Positions 6,040 to 15,519 are shown, counted from the stretch's first letter. The stretch is DNA of 64,000 nt from an uncultured Steroidobacter sp. (GCA_937864115.1 CALMII010000058.1:1-64000), one strand, 5' to 3'. Notes: generated by a model from the letters alone, not told the origin. A program made the numbers and translations.

Positions 6040-9000
6040 TTAGATCCGCAGTTCCGACGCCAACTCCCGATATCTGCAGAACGCGTTGGCCATCTCCATC
6101 TGCCGCGGCGTCCGGCATTCCGGCTCGAACAACAGTGGCGAACCCACCAGCACGCAGACGCAGCGAGCCCGCGACGTTGCAACGTTCAGCCGATTGAGGC
6201 TGTACAGGAATTCCATTCCCCGCGGCGCATCCGCGTGTGACGACGTAGTCATGGAATAGAAAACGACGGGCGCCTCCTGTCCCTGGAATTTATCGACGGT
6301 CCCTACCCTCGCCCCGGGCAAGCGCTGCTGCAGTTCGAATACCTGAGCGTTGTATGGCGCGACGATCAGAATGTCGTCGAGGCCAATGGCCTTTTCCTCA
6401 CCCTTCTGGTTGGTCCAGATCGCGCCTGACTCCAGAATCTCGGCAACCAGCTGCTGGATCAGATCCGCTTCTTCCGCCGAAGCGTTCTGGTTGCCTTCGT
6501 GAGATACCGGCACGAATCTCAATCCCGTCCCCGAGACGCGGCCTGCCGACTTTACGGTTTGCTGCTCGAGCCCAGCGTGAGGACTCAACCGGCCCTCGTA
6601 GAAAAGCTCGGAAGTGAGCGCGCAGATATCCGGATGCAGGCGCCACGTTTCCTCAAGGAACAGGCCCTTGTCCGCCGCGATGGTCGCGTGCCCCGCCAGA
6701 AGGTGTTCCAACGCCGACACACCCGTGCCATCCGGATGGCTTCCCTGCGTTGGCTGTTCGAGCTGCTGCGGGTCACCCAGAAGAATGAGCGTCTTGCAGG
6801 CCTGCGACACCGCCATCGCATTCGCGAGTGACATCTGCCCGGCCTCGTCCACGAACAGGACATCGACGATCTCGAATGCTTCCTTGCGAGCCCACAACCA
6901 CGGCGTTCCCGCAGCGACATGGCACGTTGCACCCACCGCGGCGTAAACCTCTTCGTTGTTTTTCGCAAATCGAATGCGATGCACGTCCTCTTCCCTGTCC
7001 GCTGCCTTCTGCAGGCACGACAGCTCCATTCCGCAATCGTCGGCAGCCTCCACCACGGCATCCAGGAGATTGCGGATGACCTTGTGACTGTTCGCAGTGA
7101 CGCCCACCGTCTTACCCGCGCCCACAAGTGCGCAGATCATGCGTGCCGCCGTGAACGTCTTGCCGGCACCCGGCGGTCCCTGAATGGCCAGCACGCCAGG
7201 TTCCAGATTTCGGGCGATCCGGGTTGCCGCCTCGACTGTCGTTTCGCCTTCACGATGCAGTAGCTCACCTGCGATCCGCGGCGCGCTTCTCTGCAACAGA
7301 TCTCGCGCAGCCTGATATGCACCAGCACCTGTAAGCCCCGCATCTGCGGCATGCGAGCCGATCCTGAGCAGCGCCGCCGCAAGCTCTTCGGTGCCGACGA
7401 CATCGTGTGCGAAAACACCTGCTGCATGCAGTGCCGCCGTGTCCTTGCGCTTCTTGATGTCGATCGTGCGGTCCTGCTGCGAGATGCTTTCCACCTTGCC
7501 GAACTTCTCACCGCCCACGCTGTAGAGAGAGTCGCCGCTTCTGAGATCCGTGTCCTGCTGCGGGAATCGATACCGATGAACAGGCGCCTGTTTCGTCCCG
7601 CCCACATTGTCAACGAACTCCAGGCCCGCCACGGCGGCACGCTCATCGACCAGATCATCGATCGACAGATCCCGCAGGCGGAAATACTCCCACCACACGG
7701 ACTTCAACTCGCGCCGATGCCAGTCGAGCGTATTGGCGAGAATCCATCGGGCCTGCTGCTCGTCCGATCGCTTCGCAGCGTCGGAAGGGACGTCGGCCGT
7801 CAACCGGGCGATGAGTTCCGCCACGACACGCTGGCGTTCGTCCAGGACTTCGTTGACCTCGATGATCGGTGGCAGAGGTCGTTCGATCGCGGCACCCTTT
7901 GCAATGAGTTCGTTGCGAATCTTCTCCAGCCAATCGCGAAGTCTCGCTGCCGAAAGACAATCCTCCCGGTTGTAGCCGGCTATCGTTTCCCTGGCCGCCA
8001 GCGTGATACCCGATGGGTCGTTCAGCTCCAATGCCGCCTGCATGGCGAACAGTGCACGGCGTGCGTCGGCCAGCAGCGTGACGCGCGAAAATCCGTAGAA
8101 GACCTCCAGATCCTTGATTGAGTAGCGTTCCACACTGGCGCGAATCGCGCGCCGGGCAACTGCGTAAAGATCCACGAACAGTTCACCGCGAAGGATGCGG
8201 TCAACCTCGTTCTCTCGCGTGGCGTATCGCCCCATCAGCCGCTTCAACGTGCTCGGCTCGTAGGGCGCGTAGTGATAGATATGGAGGTCCGGATACCGCT
8301 GCCATCGGTCCATGATGAAGTCGATGAACTGCTCGAAGACTTTCTTTTCCTCGTCGCGATCGACGGCCCACGCTCCCACATAGTTCTCTTTGCCATCGTC
8401 GCCGGCAAAGACGTACCCGAATAGATATTCGAGACCACCTTCACCTACGAAAGGATCGCCTTCGATGTCGAAGAATACGTCGCCGATGGAAGGTTGCGGC
8501 AACCGGGCCAGCCCCAGCTTGGGTTCCGGCGCGATCGTTTCATAGACAGGGCGAGACTCGACACGTCCCATGACCTGCAGCCTCGCCTGTTCGCGCGTGC
8601 GCTCGTACGATTCCCGCGCGCCGCGTTCCGGTTTCCATGGCCAGGGCATCGGGACTTCCGCCAGCGATGCAACCGTCTGGACGTTGTTGCGTCGAAGCTC
8701 GGCGATCTGTATTCGGGAGATCCCCGCAACCAGGCACAGGTGGTCGTCAGAACGACGTCGCGCTTCGCAACTGCTTCGCCAGCGACAGATGTCGCAATGT
8801 TCCCTGGGTTCCGGGTACGTGTTGATGCCCTGCCTTTCCGTGAGCGCCCGCTCCATGGCCCGCTTGACGGAGCGGTAGTAGGCGCCGAAGGCGGCTGTTC
8901 GAAACTGTTGGGGTTCGAATCCCGAGCCCGGCGTCACTACGTACATGTATTCCGGCAATCGACCTTGCGCCTTCTGCAACAGATCCGAATACAGACTCAG

Positions 9001-9444
9001 CTGCAGGACCGTGCCGCCTTTAGTCTCGCGGGACAGCTTGGTGTCGATCACCTCGTAAGACCAGGTGCCCAGTACGCTTGGCGATTCCACACGGCGAAGA
9101 ATGTCCGTGCGTCCGCTCCATCGGCCGTCGATGAATGCGCCTTGAACAATGACCGGCGCGCCCGCCCGCATCGCCGCCAGTGTCTGTTCAACTTGTGCGG
9201 GCGTGATGCCACGAGTCGCCTCGATTTCCGTCACGGCCCATCCGAGCGATCTCAGATGTTCAACGTAACCCCGCTCATGCGCAGCGCCGCGCTCCGTGAG
9301 AATCTCCAGAAACGGATCCCAGACCTTGGGCTTCTCCAGTCTTCCATCGGCCACCTCGACATCCAGGTTCGTGAGGTGCCGACAATTGAGATGCCCGACG
9401 AGGTCGCTGGCGCTGAGCTGAAGTGTCTCCCCGAACCGAATCAT
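6040..9444 (-). CDS. TM0106-type RecB-like nuclease fused to a DNA2-like superfamily 1 helicase
   Basis: The protein has 1,134 residues from ATG 9444 (GGAG 8 bases upstream). An N-terminal RecB-type nuclease comes first: 'DTKLS' with Gln in the following helix, then a C-x2-C-x5-C cluster at about residues 219-227, a likely iron-sulphur site. An RNase H-like 3'-5' exonuclease module follows, opening with FDIEGDPF (about residue 325). The C-terminal half is an SF1B helicase: Walker A GPPGAGKT, Walker B DEAGQ, GDPQQL, and a late GTVDKFQGQE with SRAR. The architecture matches the TM0106 family, implicated in DNA processing and found in many mobile or defence contexts. It is probably in an operon with the HD gene. 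Confidence 0.88.
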   Translation of the reverse strand: MIRFGETLQLSASDLVGHLNCRHLTNLDVEVADGRLEKPKVWDPFLEILTERGAAHERGYVEHLRSLGWAVTEIEATRGITPAQVEQTLAAMRAGAPVIVQGAFIDGRWSGRTDILRRVESPSVLGTWSYEVIDTKLSRETKGGTVLQLSLYSDLLQKAQGRLPEYMYVVTPGSGFEPQQFRTAAFGAYYRSVKRAMERALTERQGINTYPEPREHCDICRWRSSCEARRRSDDHLCLVAGISRIQIAELRRNNVQTVASLAEVPMPWPWKPERGARESYERTREQARLQVMGRVESRPVYETIAPEPKLGLARLPQPSIGDVFFDIEGDPFVGEGGLEYLFGYVFAGDDGKENYVGAWAVDRDEEKKVFEQFIDFIMDRWQRYPDLHIYHYAPYEPSTLKRLMGRYATRENEVDRILRGELFVDLYAVARRAIRASVERYSIKDLEVFYGFSRVTLLADARRALFAMQAALELNDPSGITLAARETIAGYNREDCLSAARLRDWLEKIRNELIAKGAAIERPLPPIIEVNEVLDERQRVVAELIARLTADVPSDAAKRSDEQQARWILANTLDWHRRELKSVWWEYFRLRDLSIDDLVDERAAVAGLEFVDNVGGTKQAPVHRYRFPQQDTDLRSGDSLYSVGGEKFGKVESISQQDRTIDIKKRKDTAALHAAGVFAHDVVGTEELAAALLRIGSHAADAGLTGAGAYQAARDLLQRSAPRIAGELLHREGETTVEAATRIARNLEPGVLAIQGPPGAGKTFTAARMICALVGAGKTVGVTANSHKVIRNLLDAVVEAADDCGMELSCLQKAADREEDVHRIRFAKNNEEVYAAVGATCHVAAGTPWLWARKEAFEIVDVLFVDEAGQMSLANAMAVSQACKTLILLGDPQQLEQPTQGSHPDGTGVSALEHLLAGHATIAADKGLFLEETWRLHPDICALTSELFYEGRLSPHAGLEQQTVKSAGRVSGTGLRFVPVSHEGNQNASAEEADLIQQLVAEILESGAIWTNQKGEEKAIGLDDILIVAPYNAQVFELQQRLPGARVGTVDKFQGQEAPVVFYSMTTSSHADAPRGMEFLYSLNRLNVATSRARCVCVLVGSPLLFEPECRTPRQMEMANAFCRYRELASELRI

Positions 9445-9834
9445 GAGTGTTGCTCCGCCGTTCCTTGTTGTTTCCGCTCTCCGCCGGCCTGGGGATGCAT
9501 TCAAACAATCGCGAGTGTCAGAACGTGACACTTGTCCGCCTGCAGAGACCAGAAGTCACGTCGCAAATCCTGCTGACTGCTATTTGTACTGACCCGCTGC
9601 GTTCCTCAACCCGTCACGAACTGCGGTTCGCAGTGTTCAATCCAAAGGAGTCGCAAAACGTGACACTGCCCGAAGACTCCGTAGTCTGGCTCGCTCAGCT
9701 GGCGAGAGCGTGGAGTGTGTCCGGCAACATACATGCACCAAAACCTAAAAACTGGTTGGCACAAAAACCTATAGATCGAATAACACAACAACCTTGACAT
9801 TGGATGACCTGAGACCCTGGAAACCGGACGCGCC
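9445..9834. other. Intergenic stretch with short repeats
   Basis: No gene is seen. It contains a 7-bp palindrome AGTGTCA-GAACG-TGACACT (9514-9532). The AACGTGACACT half recurs in direct orientation at about 9657-9667. There is also an A-rich tract at about 9740-9795 with AAAACCT repeated. A TTGACA at about 9795-9800 could be a -35 box for the Fic remnant, but no matching -10 is clear. Confidence 0.45.
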
Positions 9835-10132
9835 ATGGCCAGTCCCTCCGACAAACTCGCCGATTCCCTTGCCGCATTGAAGACGCTTCAAGACCACGGG
9901 CAGATTGCGATCCGCTCCGAGAAGCTCACGCGCACCCATCGCGAACGCCTGCTCGCCGGCGGGTTCATTCGGGAAGTCATGAAAGGCTGGTACGTTCCCA
10001 GCCGTCCGGATGACCCTGACGGCGAGAGCACGTCCTGGTATGCGTCGTTCTGGGACTTCAGCGCAGCCTATTTGAGCGAGCGCTTCGGTGACGAATGGTG
10101 CCTCAGCCCAGAGCAATCCATCGGCCTTCATA
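9835..10132 (+). pseudogene. N-terminal fragment of a Fic-family protein
   Basis: About 100 codons match, from memory, the winged-helix-like N-terminus of large Fic (AMP-transferase) proteins: REVMKGWYVPSRP, then TSWYASFWDF, then RFGDEW-LSPEQS. The similarity ends at 'SIGLHT' near 10130. The frame then runs into the antisense of a RelB/DinJ-type fragment and ends at 10215. The catalytic Fic domain (HxFxxGNGR) is absent, so the gene is a 5' remnant left by a deletion. Confidence 0.65.
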
Positions 10133-10288
10133 CACGACTTGTTGCAGGAAGAGGCGGATGGCATCGCTCGGCTCGAGGCCGCATGCCGCCAGCACCCGGG
10201 TCGCATTGGCCTTGAGTTCTGAATCTATCTCACACTGCCGGCACGCCCGCGCATCCAGCGTAGCGGCGATGGATGGCGGACGGCTCAA
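10133..10288 (-). pseudogene. RelB/DinJ-family antitoxin fragment
   Basis: On the minus strand the segment encodes an IDSELKANATRVL start, then ACGLEPSDAIRLFLQQVV, the ribbon-helix-helix N-terminus typical of DinJ/RelB antitoxins. The region before IDSELK is garbled, and after QQVV the sequence becomes antisense to the Fic fragment. No toxin partner follows. It is a scar of a toxin-antitoxin locus joined tail-to-tail to the Fic remnant. Confidence 0.6.
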
Positions 10289-12775
10289 TCATTTCCGTAT
10301 CACAGAGATCAGCCTGGACAAGGCAGCGCCAAGTTGCTCGATGGCCTGCGGTTCGGGCATCGGCAGCTTCAGGTATTTGCGTCCCGTGCTTGCATCGATC
10401 TCCACACGCGGCATCGAAGCTTCGCGAGTGGCGGCTGCCTGCGTATCCCCGCCTCCTCCATTCGACGAAGCGTCTGCAAGTGTCTCGATCAGTTTCAGAC
10501 CCGCAGCCAGGAGGGGTTCCCATGGATTTTGCGCGGCCGCCATCGATTGTCGGGGAGCATTCCTGTCTTCACCAGCCGCCGGCGGCTCGCCGCTGGCTTC
10601 GGCAACCGTCGTGGCGACGACACGCTCCTCCTCCGAGCCGGTCTCCAGTTCCTGCGCCGGCACGGTCATGGCGCTCACGCTCTCCATGAACTTCTCCAGC
10701 TTCGATCCGCCGAGGAAGACCTCGCTCGCGCCGCCGTCCAACACACCGGCGAACAGCGACTTCTTGAACGCCAGCACGGAAAGCATGCGCTCCTCGATGG
10801 TGCCCTCGGCAACGAAGTTGACCACCTGCACGCTGCGAGACTGTCCGAGGCGATAGACGCGACCGATGCGCTGCTCGAGCACGGCCGGGTTCCACGGCAT
10901 GTCCATGTTGATGACGACCGCCGCGGCATCCTGAAGATTGAGCCCGACGCCGCCGGCATCGGTCGAAAGAAAAACCCGGCAGGCTGGATCGGTGCGAAAA
11001 CGATCGACGAGCGCCCCGCGCCGCTCGCTGGGCACCCCACCGTGAAACAGCACGTGGCCCCAGCCCTTCTGCTGCAAACGGCGAACGATCAGCTCGTGCG
11101 TGCGCACCCACTGGCTGAAGATCACGGCCTTCGCATCGGGCTGCTCGAACAGTTCACCGAGGAGTGTCGCCAGTTCGTCCACCTTGGAGCCGTGATCCGT
11201 CTGCTGATCGAGCAGGTACGTGCTGTTGCACGACATGCGCATGTTCTGCAGCGCGCAGGTGAGCCGACGCTGGTCGGCATCCGACAGGTAACCGGTCTTG
11301 CGCCAGCGATGCACGATGCGATCGACGATCTCGCGATTCTCATCGTGGTGTACCGTCTGCTCGGGCGTCATCGGAACGAACACGGTGTTGTCGACGCGCG
11401 GCGGGAGCTGGCTCAGCACCTCGGACTTGCGCCGGCGCAGCAGGATGGGATCGAGCGTCCGGCCGATCCGGTCGAGATCCCGATAGCCGACGACGCGACC
11501 GGACTCGTCCAGCACCTGGTGCGTGTGGCGCAGGCGCCAGGTGGGTCCCAGTCGGTGCCGGTCGACGAACTGCACGATGGAGACCAGCTCTTCCAGGCGA
11601 TTCTCGAGCGGTGTGCCGGTCAGCACGATGGCGTACGGGCTCTCGATGCGTTTCAGGGCGCGCGCTGCCACGGTGTTCCAGTTCTTGACCCGCTGCGCTT
11701 CATCGACGATGACGACATCCGGCGACCAGGCCGTGATCAGGTCCAGATCCCGCGACAGGACGTCATAGTTCGTGATCTTGCAGAACCCGGGTTGCGCGTA
11801 CTGCGATTCGCGCATCGTGCGCAATCCGCCGATCACCTGCGCATGCCGGTCGGTGAATCGTGCGATCTCGCGCTGCCATTGATGTTTCAGCGACGTCGGG
11901 CAGACGATCAGCACGCGCTGCGCGCCGAAGTGCCGTGCAAACAGTTCAACGGCCGCGATGGCCTGGATCGTCTTGCCCAGTCCCATTTCATCGCCGATGA
12001 GGCAGCGCCCCGCACGCGCGGCGAACAATGCCCCCTCCGCCTGATACGGATACAGCCTGGCCTTGACCAGCGTGCCGAGCGAGCGGCTGGCGGCGCCCTT
12101 CGGATAGGCCTCGTCGAGAATGCGCCGTCGTACCTGCGCATCGCGGACTTGCGCAATGAATCCGAGCGCGTCCTCATAGCAGCGGATCTCGTGATCTGCC
12201 TTGCCGGCCCGCATGAGCAGCCCGTCGATCTCGGCAATGCGATCGAGGGGTAACGCCCCGTTCGAACCGTTGAACACGCGGGCGGCATGCCGCGCCAGCG
12301 CTGGCGGACACTGCGACCCGGCGCGAAATCTCACCTGTCGTTCACCGGCGTACTGCAGATGGATCTCGCTGTACGCTGGATGGAATCCCTGCTTCAACGC
12401 CTTCGCGGCGCCGCGCCTGCCTTCCAGCCGGCCCAGGACAAACTCGATGTGCTTGCAGGTGCCGAGGTCGTTGGTCGCGAAGTCTGCGCAGGCGCAGAAG
12501 TTGTCGCCGACATTCGCGCCACGAATCGCGACGCGATAGGTATTGCCGCTGTGCGGATTGCCGACCTGGAACTCGGAGAACACGGGCTCCGAACCGATGT
12601 TCTCGAGCGTGAACGACTGGTCACGGCCGAACTGGCGGCGCAACTGCGTTTGCCATTCCTTGACGTCGAGATGGCCCGGCCGACGCAGGTACGACAGTCT
12701 GGAGACGCGCTGCGCCTTCTTCTTGTGTGCACGGCGGGCCGTGGCCGGCGAACGCGATTTCTTTCTCAGCGGCAT
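10289..12775 (-). CDS. SWIM zinc finger plus SNF2-family helicase
   Basis: The protein has 828 residues. Basic N-terminus; SWIM zinc finger CxC...CxH at residues 94, 96, 107 and 109. The SNF2 ATPase follows: motif I GDEMGLGKT at 261-269, DEAQ at 358-361, LTGTPLENR, then the second RecA lobe with STDAGGVGLNLQ and EQRIGRVYRLGQ. The C-terminus (about 700-828) is a low-complexity acidic/Ala segment and a short helix. Such proteins remodel protein-DNA complexes; bacterial SWIM-SNF2 enzymes resemble RapA/HepA distantly and also occur in defence islands. Its neighbours are a scar and a toxin-antitoxin pair, consistent with an accessory region. The substrate is unknown. Confidence 0.9.
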   Translation of the reverse strand: MPLRKKSRSPATARRAHKKKAQRVSRLSYLRRPGHLDVKEWQTQLRRQFGRDQSFTLENIGSEPVFSEFQVGNPHSGNTYRVAIRGANVGDNFCACADFATNDLGTCKHIEFVLGRLEGRRGAAKALKQGFHPAYSEIHLQYAGERQVRFRAGSQCPPALARHAARVFNGSNGALPLDRIAEIDGLLMRAGKADHEIRCYEDALGFIAQVRDAQVRRRILDEAYPKGAASRSLGTLVKARLYPYQAEGALFAARAGRCLIGDEMGLGKTIQAIAAVELFARHFGAQRVLIVCPTSLKHQWQREIARFTDRHAQVIGGLRTMRESQYAQPGFCKITNYDVLSRDLDLITAWSPDVVIVDEAQRVKNWNTVAARALKRIESPYAIVLTGTPLENRLEELVSIVQFVDRHRLGPTWRLRHTHQVLDESGRVVGYRDLDRIGRTLDPILLRRRKSEVLSQLPPRVDNTVFVPMTPEQTVHHDENREIVDRIVHRWRKTGYLSDADQRRLTCALQNMRMSCNSTYLLDQQTDHGSKVDELATLLGELFEQPDAKAVIFSQWVRTHELIVRRLQQKGWGHVLFHGGVPSERRGALVDRFRTDPACRVFLSTDAGGVGLNLQDAAAVVINMDMPWNPAVLEQRIGRVYRLGQSRSVQVVNFVAEGTIEERMLSVLAFKKSLFAGVLDGGASEVFLGGSKLEKFMESVSAMTVPAQELETGSEEERVVATTVAEASGEPPAAGEDRNAPRQSMAAAQNPWEPLLAAGLKLIETLADASSNGGGGDTQAAATREASMPRVEIDASTGRKYLKLPMPEPQAIEQLGAALSRLISVIRK

Positions 12776-12892
12776 GATCGGATGTTCCGGGACGAATGAC
12801 GGAGACTCTTCCGCTGGTCGGTGCTCGTGATAGCCAGCCTGGTGAGTTTGGAGGGGGATTGTAGTGACTCAAAACCGGGCGCGTCGCGATCG

Positions 12893-13429
12893 TCAGCCTC
12901 CGAATAGTGATGCCACCGCTTCGATCGGCATCAACATCGTCCGTTCATCGATGGGGGACTCAAGGAAACCGTGTCGTTCGTAGAAGTGCTTCGCCTCATC
13001 GTCGATAGCATGAGCGAAGACGCCGCGCGCACCTGCAATTTCGGCTGCAGCGAAACACCGGCGCAGCGCATCCGCCAGCAGGTCGGTTCCGAGTCCCTGG
13101 CCCTGGAAACCAGCGTCGAGCGCCAGGCGCCCGATCAGCAGAAGCGGAACTTCCTCCGGCATGCCTTTGCGCAACTTCGCGGAAGGCAGGCCCTGGCGAC
13201 GGACCATCGCCGTTGAGATCGCGTAGTAACCGACGACACGCGTTCGCTCCGCCGCGTCGCAGATCACATACGTTCTCGCCGAAAGCCCCTCGCTGGTATG
13301 CGCCCGGTCTTTCAGCCACTCATCCAGCGAAGCATGCTTGCCGTTCCTGAATCGGGAAACGTCGTGATGCCCTGCCAGCTTCTCTGGCGCCGACACTGGC
13401 TTCGGAGGAGCCTTCCCTCCGGGCATCAC
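12893..13429 (-). CDS. GNAT-family acetyltransferase toxin, TacT-like
   Basis: The protein has 178 residues from GTG 13429; an ATG follows one codon later. The GTG overlaps the antitoxin stop (GTGA). The GNAT fold shows the acetyl-CoA-binding loop in 'LALDAGFQGQGLGTDLL' (Q/RxxGxG type) and the conserved 'FYERHGF' near the C-terminus. Partnered TacT enzymes acetylate the amino group of charged tRNAs and stop translation. Pairing with an upstream DUF1778 protein and the overlap strongly support this assignment. The tRNA species targeted cannot be read from sequence. Confidence 0.88.
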   Translation of the reverse strand: MMPGGKAPPKPVSAPEKLAGHHDVSRFRNGKHASLDEWLKDRAHTSEGLSARTYVICDAAERTRVVGYYAISTAMVRRQGLPSAKLRKGMPEEVPLLLIGRLALDAGFQGQGLGTDLLADALRRCFAAAEIAGARGVFAHAIDDEAKHFYERHGFLESPIDERTMLMPIEAVASLFGG

Positions 13430-13707
13430 TTCTCCCAGGCAGGCTTGCGCCGCAGCAGCGCACGAACGGCTTTGGCAGGCTTTGCCGGGGCGTCCAGCAT
13501 CCGCAGGAACTTGCTGTATGCATCGGCTTCCAGGAAGAAAAGACGCTGATCGAGAATGGTCTCTTCGGCACGCGCGCGTGCACTCTCGAGCATGAACTCC
13601 GAGAGCTTCTGGCCACGCAGCGAGGCTGCGCGATTGAGTATTTCCTTCGTCGATGCCGAAGCGCGGATCTGGATCAGCTCATCTTTGCGAGCAGCACTGG
13701 AAGTCAT
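13426..13707 (-). CDS. DUF1778 antitoxin, TacA-like
   Basis: The protein has 93 residues. An N-terminal ribbon-helix-helix (IQIRASASTKEILNRAASL, about 12-45) binds DNA. A C-terminal helical tail (LFFLEADAYSKFLRML... AWEK) is the part that normally wraps and neutralises the GNAT toxin. It overlaps the toxin start by 4 bases, so translation is coupled. By family analogy it autorepresses the operon together with the toxin. Confidence 0.88.
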   Translation of the reverse strand: MTSSAARKDELIQIRASASTKEILNRAASLRGQKLSEFMLESARARAEETILDQRLFFLEADAYSKFLRMLDAPAKPAKAVRALLRRKPAWEK

Positions 13708-13748
13708 GGGAAGTCCTCGAATGCGACAGACGGAGCTTGAGCTTGCGT

Positions 13749-13763
13749 AATGACAACGTCAAT
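13749..13763. promoter_or_regulatory. Possible operator of the toxin-antitoxin pair
   Basis: A short inverted repeat TGAC-aac-GTCA (13751-13761), with A/T-rich flanks, lies about 42 bases upstream of the antitoxin start. Ribbon-helix-helix antitoxins bind such short palindromes. Assignment is by position only. Confidence 0.3.
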
Positions 13764-13843
13764 ACACGGCTATGTAGGCGGTGCTTTTGCCGGCAACGCC
13801 GCGCCGGTATTGCCAAGCAATGCATCGCGTCCGATACTCCTCC

Positions 13844-13863
13844 AATAAGAACAGTTCTCATTT
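13844..13863. promoter_or_regulatory. Probable Fur box
   Basis: AATAAGAA-cag-TTCTCATTT is an A/T-rich imperfect palindrome resembling the 19-bp Fur consensus. It lies 25 bases upstream of the ECF sigma gene of an iron-uptake unit, the expected place for iron repression. Confidence 0.55.
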
Positions 13864-13887
13864 GCAATCTGGCCGCTCTACTTCCCC

Positions 13888-14430
13888 ATGCACGTCCCGG
13901 TTCTTCCCAGCGTCGAAACGCTCTACGCCGACCATCACGGCTGGCTCAAGAACTGGCTGCGTCGCCGACTCGGGTGTGCTCACCGCGCCGCCGACGTCGC
14001 ACACGATACCTTTCTGCGCCTCCTGACCTGCCGCGACGCGCTGCAGACCATGCAGGAGCCGCGCGCGTATCTCACGACCACGGCGAACCGGTTGCTGATC
14101 GATCAATCGCGTCGTCGCATGCTCGAGCAAGCTTACGTGGCGGAGATGCAGCTGCTTGCCGAACGCATGCCTGCACAGCCGTCGCCCCATGAAATCCTGA
14201 TGGCGGTACAGGCGCTGGAACAGATCGGCGCTGCACTGGACGGCGTTCCGCATCGGGTGCGCGAGGCGTTCCTTCGCCACTATCTCGATGAACAGACGCA
14301 CTCCACCATTGCTGCCGCCCTCGGCGTTTCGACGCGGATGGTGCAGAAGTATCTGGTTCAGGCACTGCTGCAGTGTCGTGTGCGCTGTCCGGCAATGGTC
14401 GAGCACGGCGCCGGATCTCGCCACGCATGA
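13888..14430 (+). CDS. FecI-type ECF sigma factor
   Basis: The protein has 180 residues. Region 2 shows 'LYADHHGWLKNWLRRRLG' and 'AADVAHDTFLRLL'. Region 4 shows 'VPHRVREAFLRHYLDEQTHSTIAAALGVSTRMVQKYL', a clear helix-turn-helix. It directs RNA polymerase to the TonB-receptor gene when the periplasmic signal passes through FecR. It overlaps fecR by 4 bases (ATGA), and the whole unit lies behind a Fur-like box. The start at 13888 lacks a strong ribosome site. The family is certain, but the ferric ligand is not. Confidence 0.92.
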   Translation: MHVPVLPSVETLYADHHGWLKNWLRRRLGCAHRAADVAHDTFLRLLTCRDALQTMQEPRAYLTTTANRLLIDQSRRRMLEQAYVAEMQLLAERMPAQPSPHEILMAVQALEQIGAALDGVPHRVREAFLRHYLDEQTHSTIAAALGVSTRMVQKYLVQALLQCRVRCPAMVEHGAGSRHA

Positions 14431-15446
14431 CCACGGACGCTGCCGCCGATCCGATCATCGAACAGGCCGCACAGTGGATCGTGCTGCTGACGAGCGACAG
14501 CGCGGCCGAGCGCGAACGCGCGCGCCTGGGGTTCGAAGACTGGAAGCAGGCTGATCCACGACATGCGGCCGCCGCGACCGAGATGGAACATTTCCTCGGA
14601 CGTGTTCAGGTCGTACGCCAACAGACAGCTGGCAGCAGCCGTCCGGCGCGCGCAGCGCTCGACGCCGTTTTCGGCCGCGCACGCAACCGCCGTCGCACGA
14701 AACGGACCGGCACGACACTCGCCGTCCTGCTGACGCTCGTCGCAACGACGTGGCTGACGCTGCGCGCGTGGCCGCCCGCGTATCTGACTGCTGACTTGCG
14801 GACGGCGCGCGGCCAATGGGAAACACGCACGTTGTCGGATGGCACGCACCTCACCGTCGGCAGCGAGGGGGCTGTGAATCTGCGCTACGACGAGCGCCAG
14901 CGAACGGTCGAACTGGTTCAGGGCGCGATCCTGGTCGAGGTGGCTCATGACACTGCGCGTCCCTTCATCGTGACGACGACGGAAGGCAACATCCGCGCAC
15001 TCGGCACGCGTTTCACGGTCGAGCGACGCAAAGCAGTCACTATCCTCAGCATGATGGAGTCGCGCGTTGCGGTGCAGACGGCCGTGCAACGCGACACGCG
15101 CAGCAATGAAGTGAAGGAAGTCGGCGCCGGTCAGCGCGTCCGCATCACCGCCAAGGACGTCAGCTCCGCCGAAAGCATCGACGCCCGTGCCCTCGCTGAT
15201 GCCTGGCAGTACCGCCAGCTCGTGATCAGCGACCGTCCGCTCGCCGCAGTACTGGACGAACTCGGCCGGCATCGTCCCGGCCGGATTCTCTACGATTCCG
15301 CCGAACTCGAAGGCATCCGCGTCAGCGCCGTGCTGCCGCTCGACGACACGGATCGCGCGCTGCAGCTGTTGCAGGACAACTTCCCGACGCTGCGCGTGCG
15401 CAGGCTCACTCCGTATCTCCTGTGGGTGAATCAGCCGGCGGACTGA
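14427..15446 (+). CDS. FecR-type anti-sigma factor
   Basis: The protein has 339 residues from ATG 14427, which overlaps the sigma gene stop. It has a cytoplasmic N-terminal region with 'WIVLLTSDSAAERERARLGFEDWKQADP' (the FecR N-domain), a single membrane helix at about residues 92-110 (TTLAVLLTLVATTWLTL) and a periplasmic FecR domain ('GALGTRFTV'-like segment about 190-200). A C-terminal STN-like region (about 260-339) contacts the receptor. It relays receptor occupancy to FecI. The gap to the receptor gene is 73 bases. Confidence 0.9.
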   Translation: MTTDAAADPIIEQAAQWIVLLTSDSAAERERARLGFEDWKQADPRHAAAATEMEHFLGRVQVVRQQTAGSSRPARAALDAVFGRARNRRRTKRTGTTLAVLLTLVATTWLTLRAWPPAYLTADLRTARGQWETRTLSDGTHLTVGSEGAVNLRYDERQRTVELVQGAILVEVAHDTARPFIVTTTEGNIRALGTRFTVERRKAVTILSMMESRVAVQTAVQRDTRSNEVKEVGAGQRVRITAKDVSSAESIDARALADAWQYRQLVISDRPLAAVLDELGRHRPGRILYDSAELEGIRVSAVLPLDDTDRALQLLQDNFPTLRVRRLTPYLLWVNQPAD

Positions 15447-15519
15447 TGCGGCGGCAGTTCCGCTTTTCGTTTCTCGCTCGTCAACACGAGAGAGCAACGA
15501 ACCCGAGGATCCGCCGCAC

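Noticed and set aside
11122..12253. Long plus-strand ORF opposite the SNF2 helicase
   Set aside because: Antisense shadow in a high-G+C gene; the helicase frame has all family motifs.
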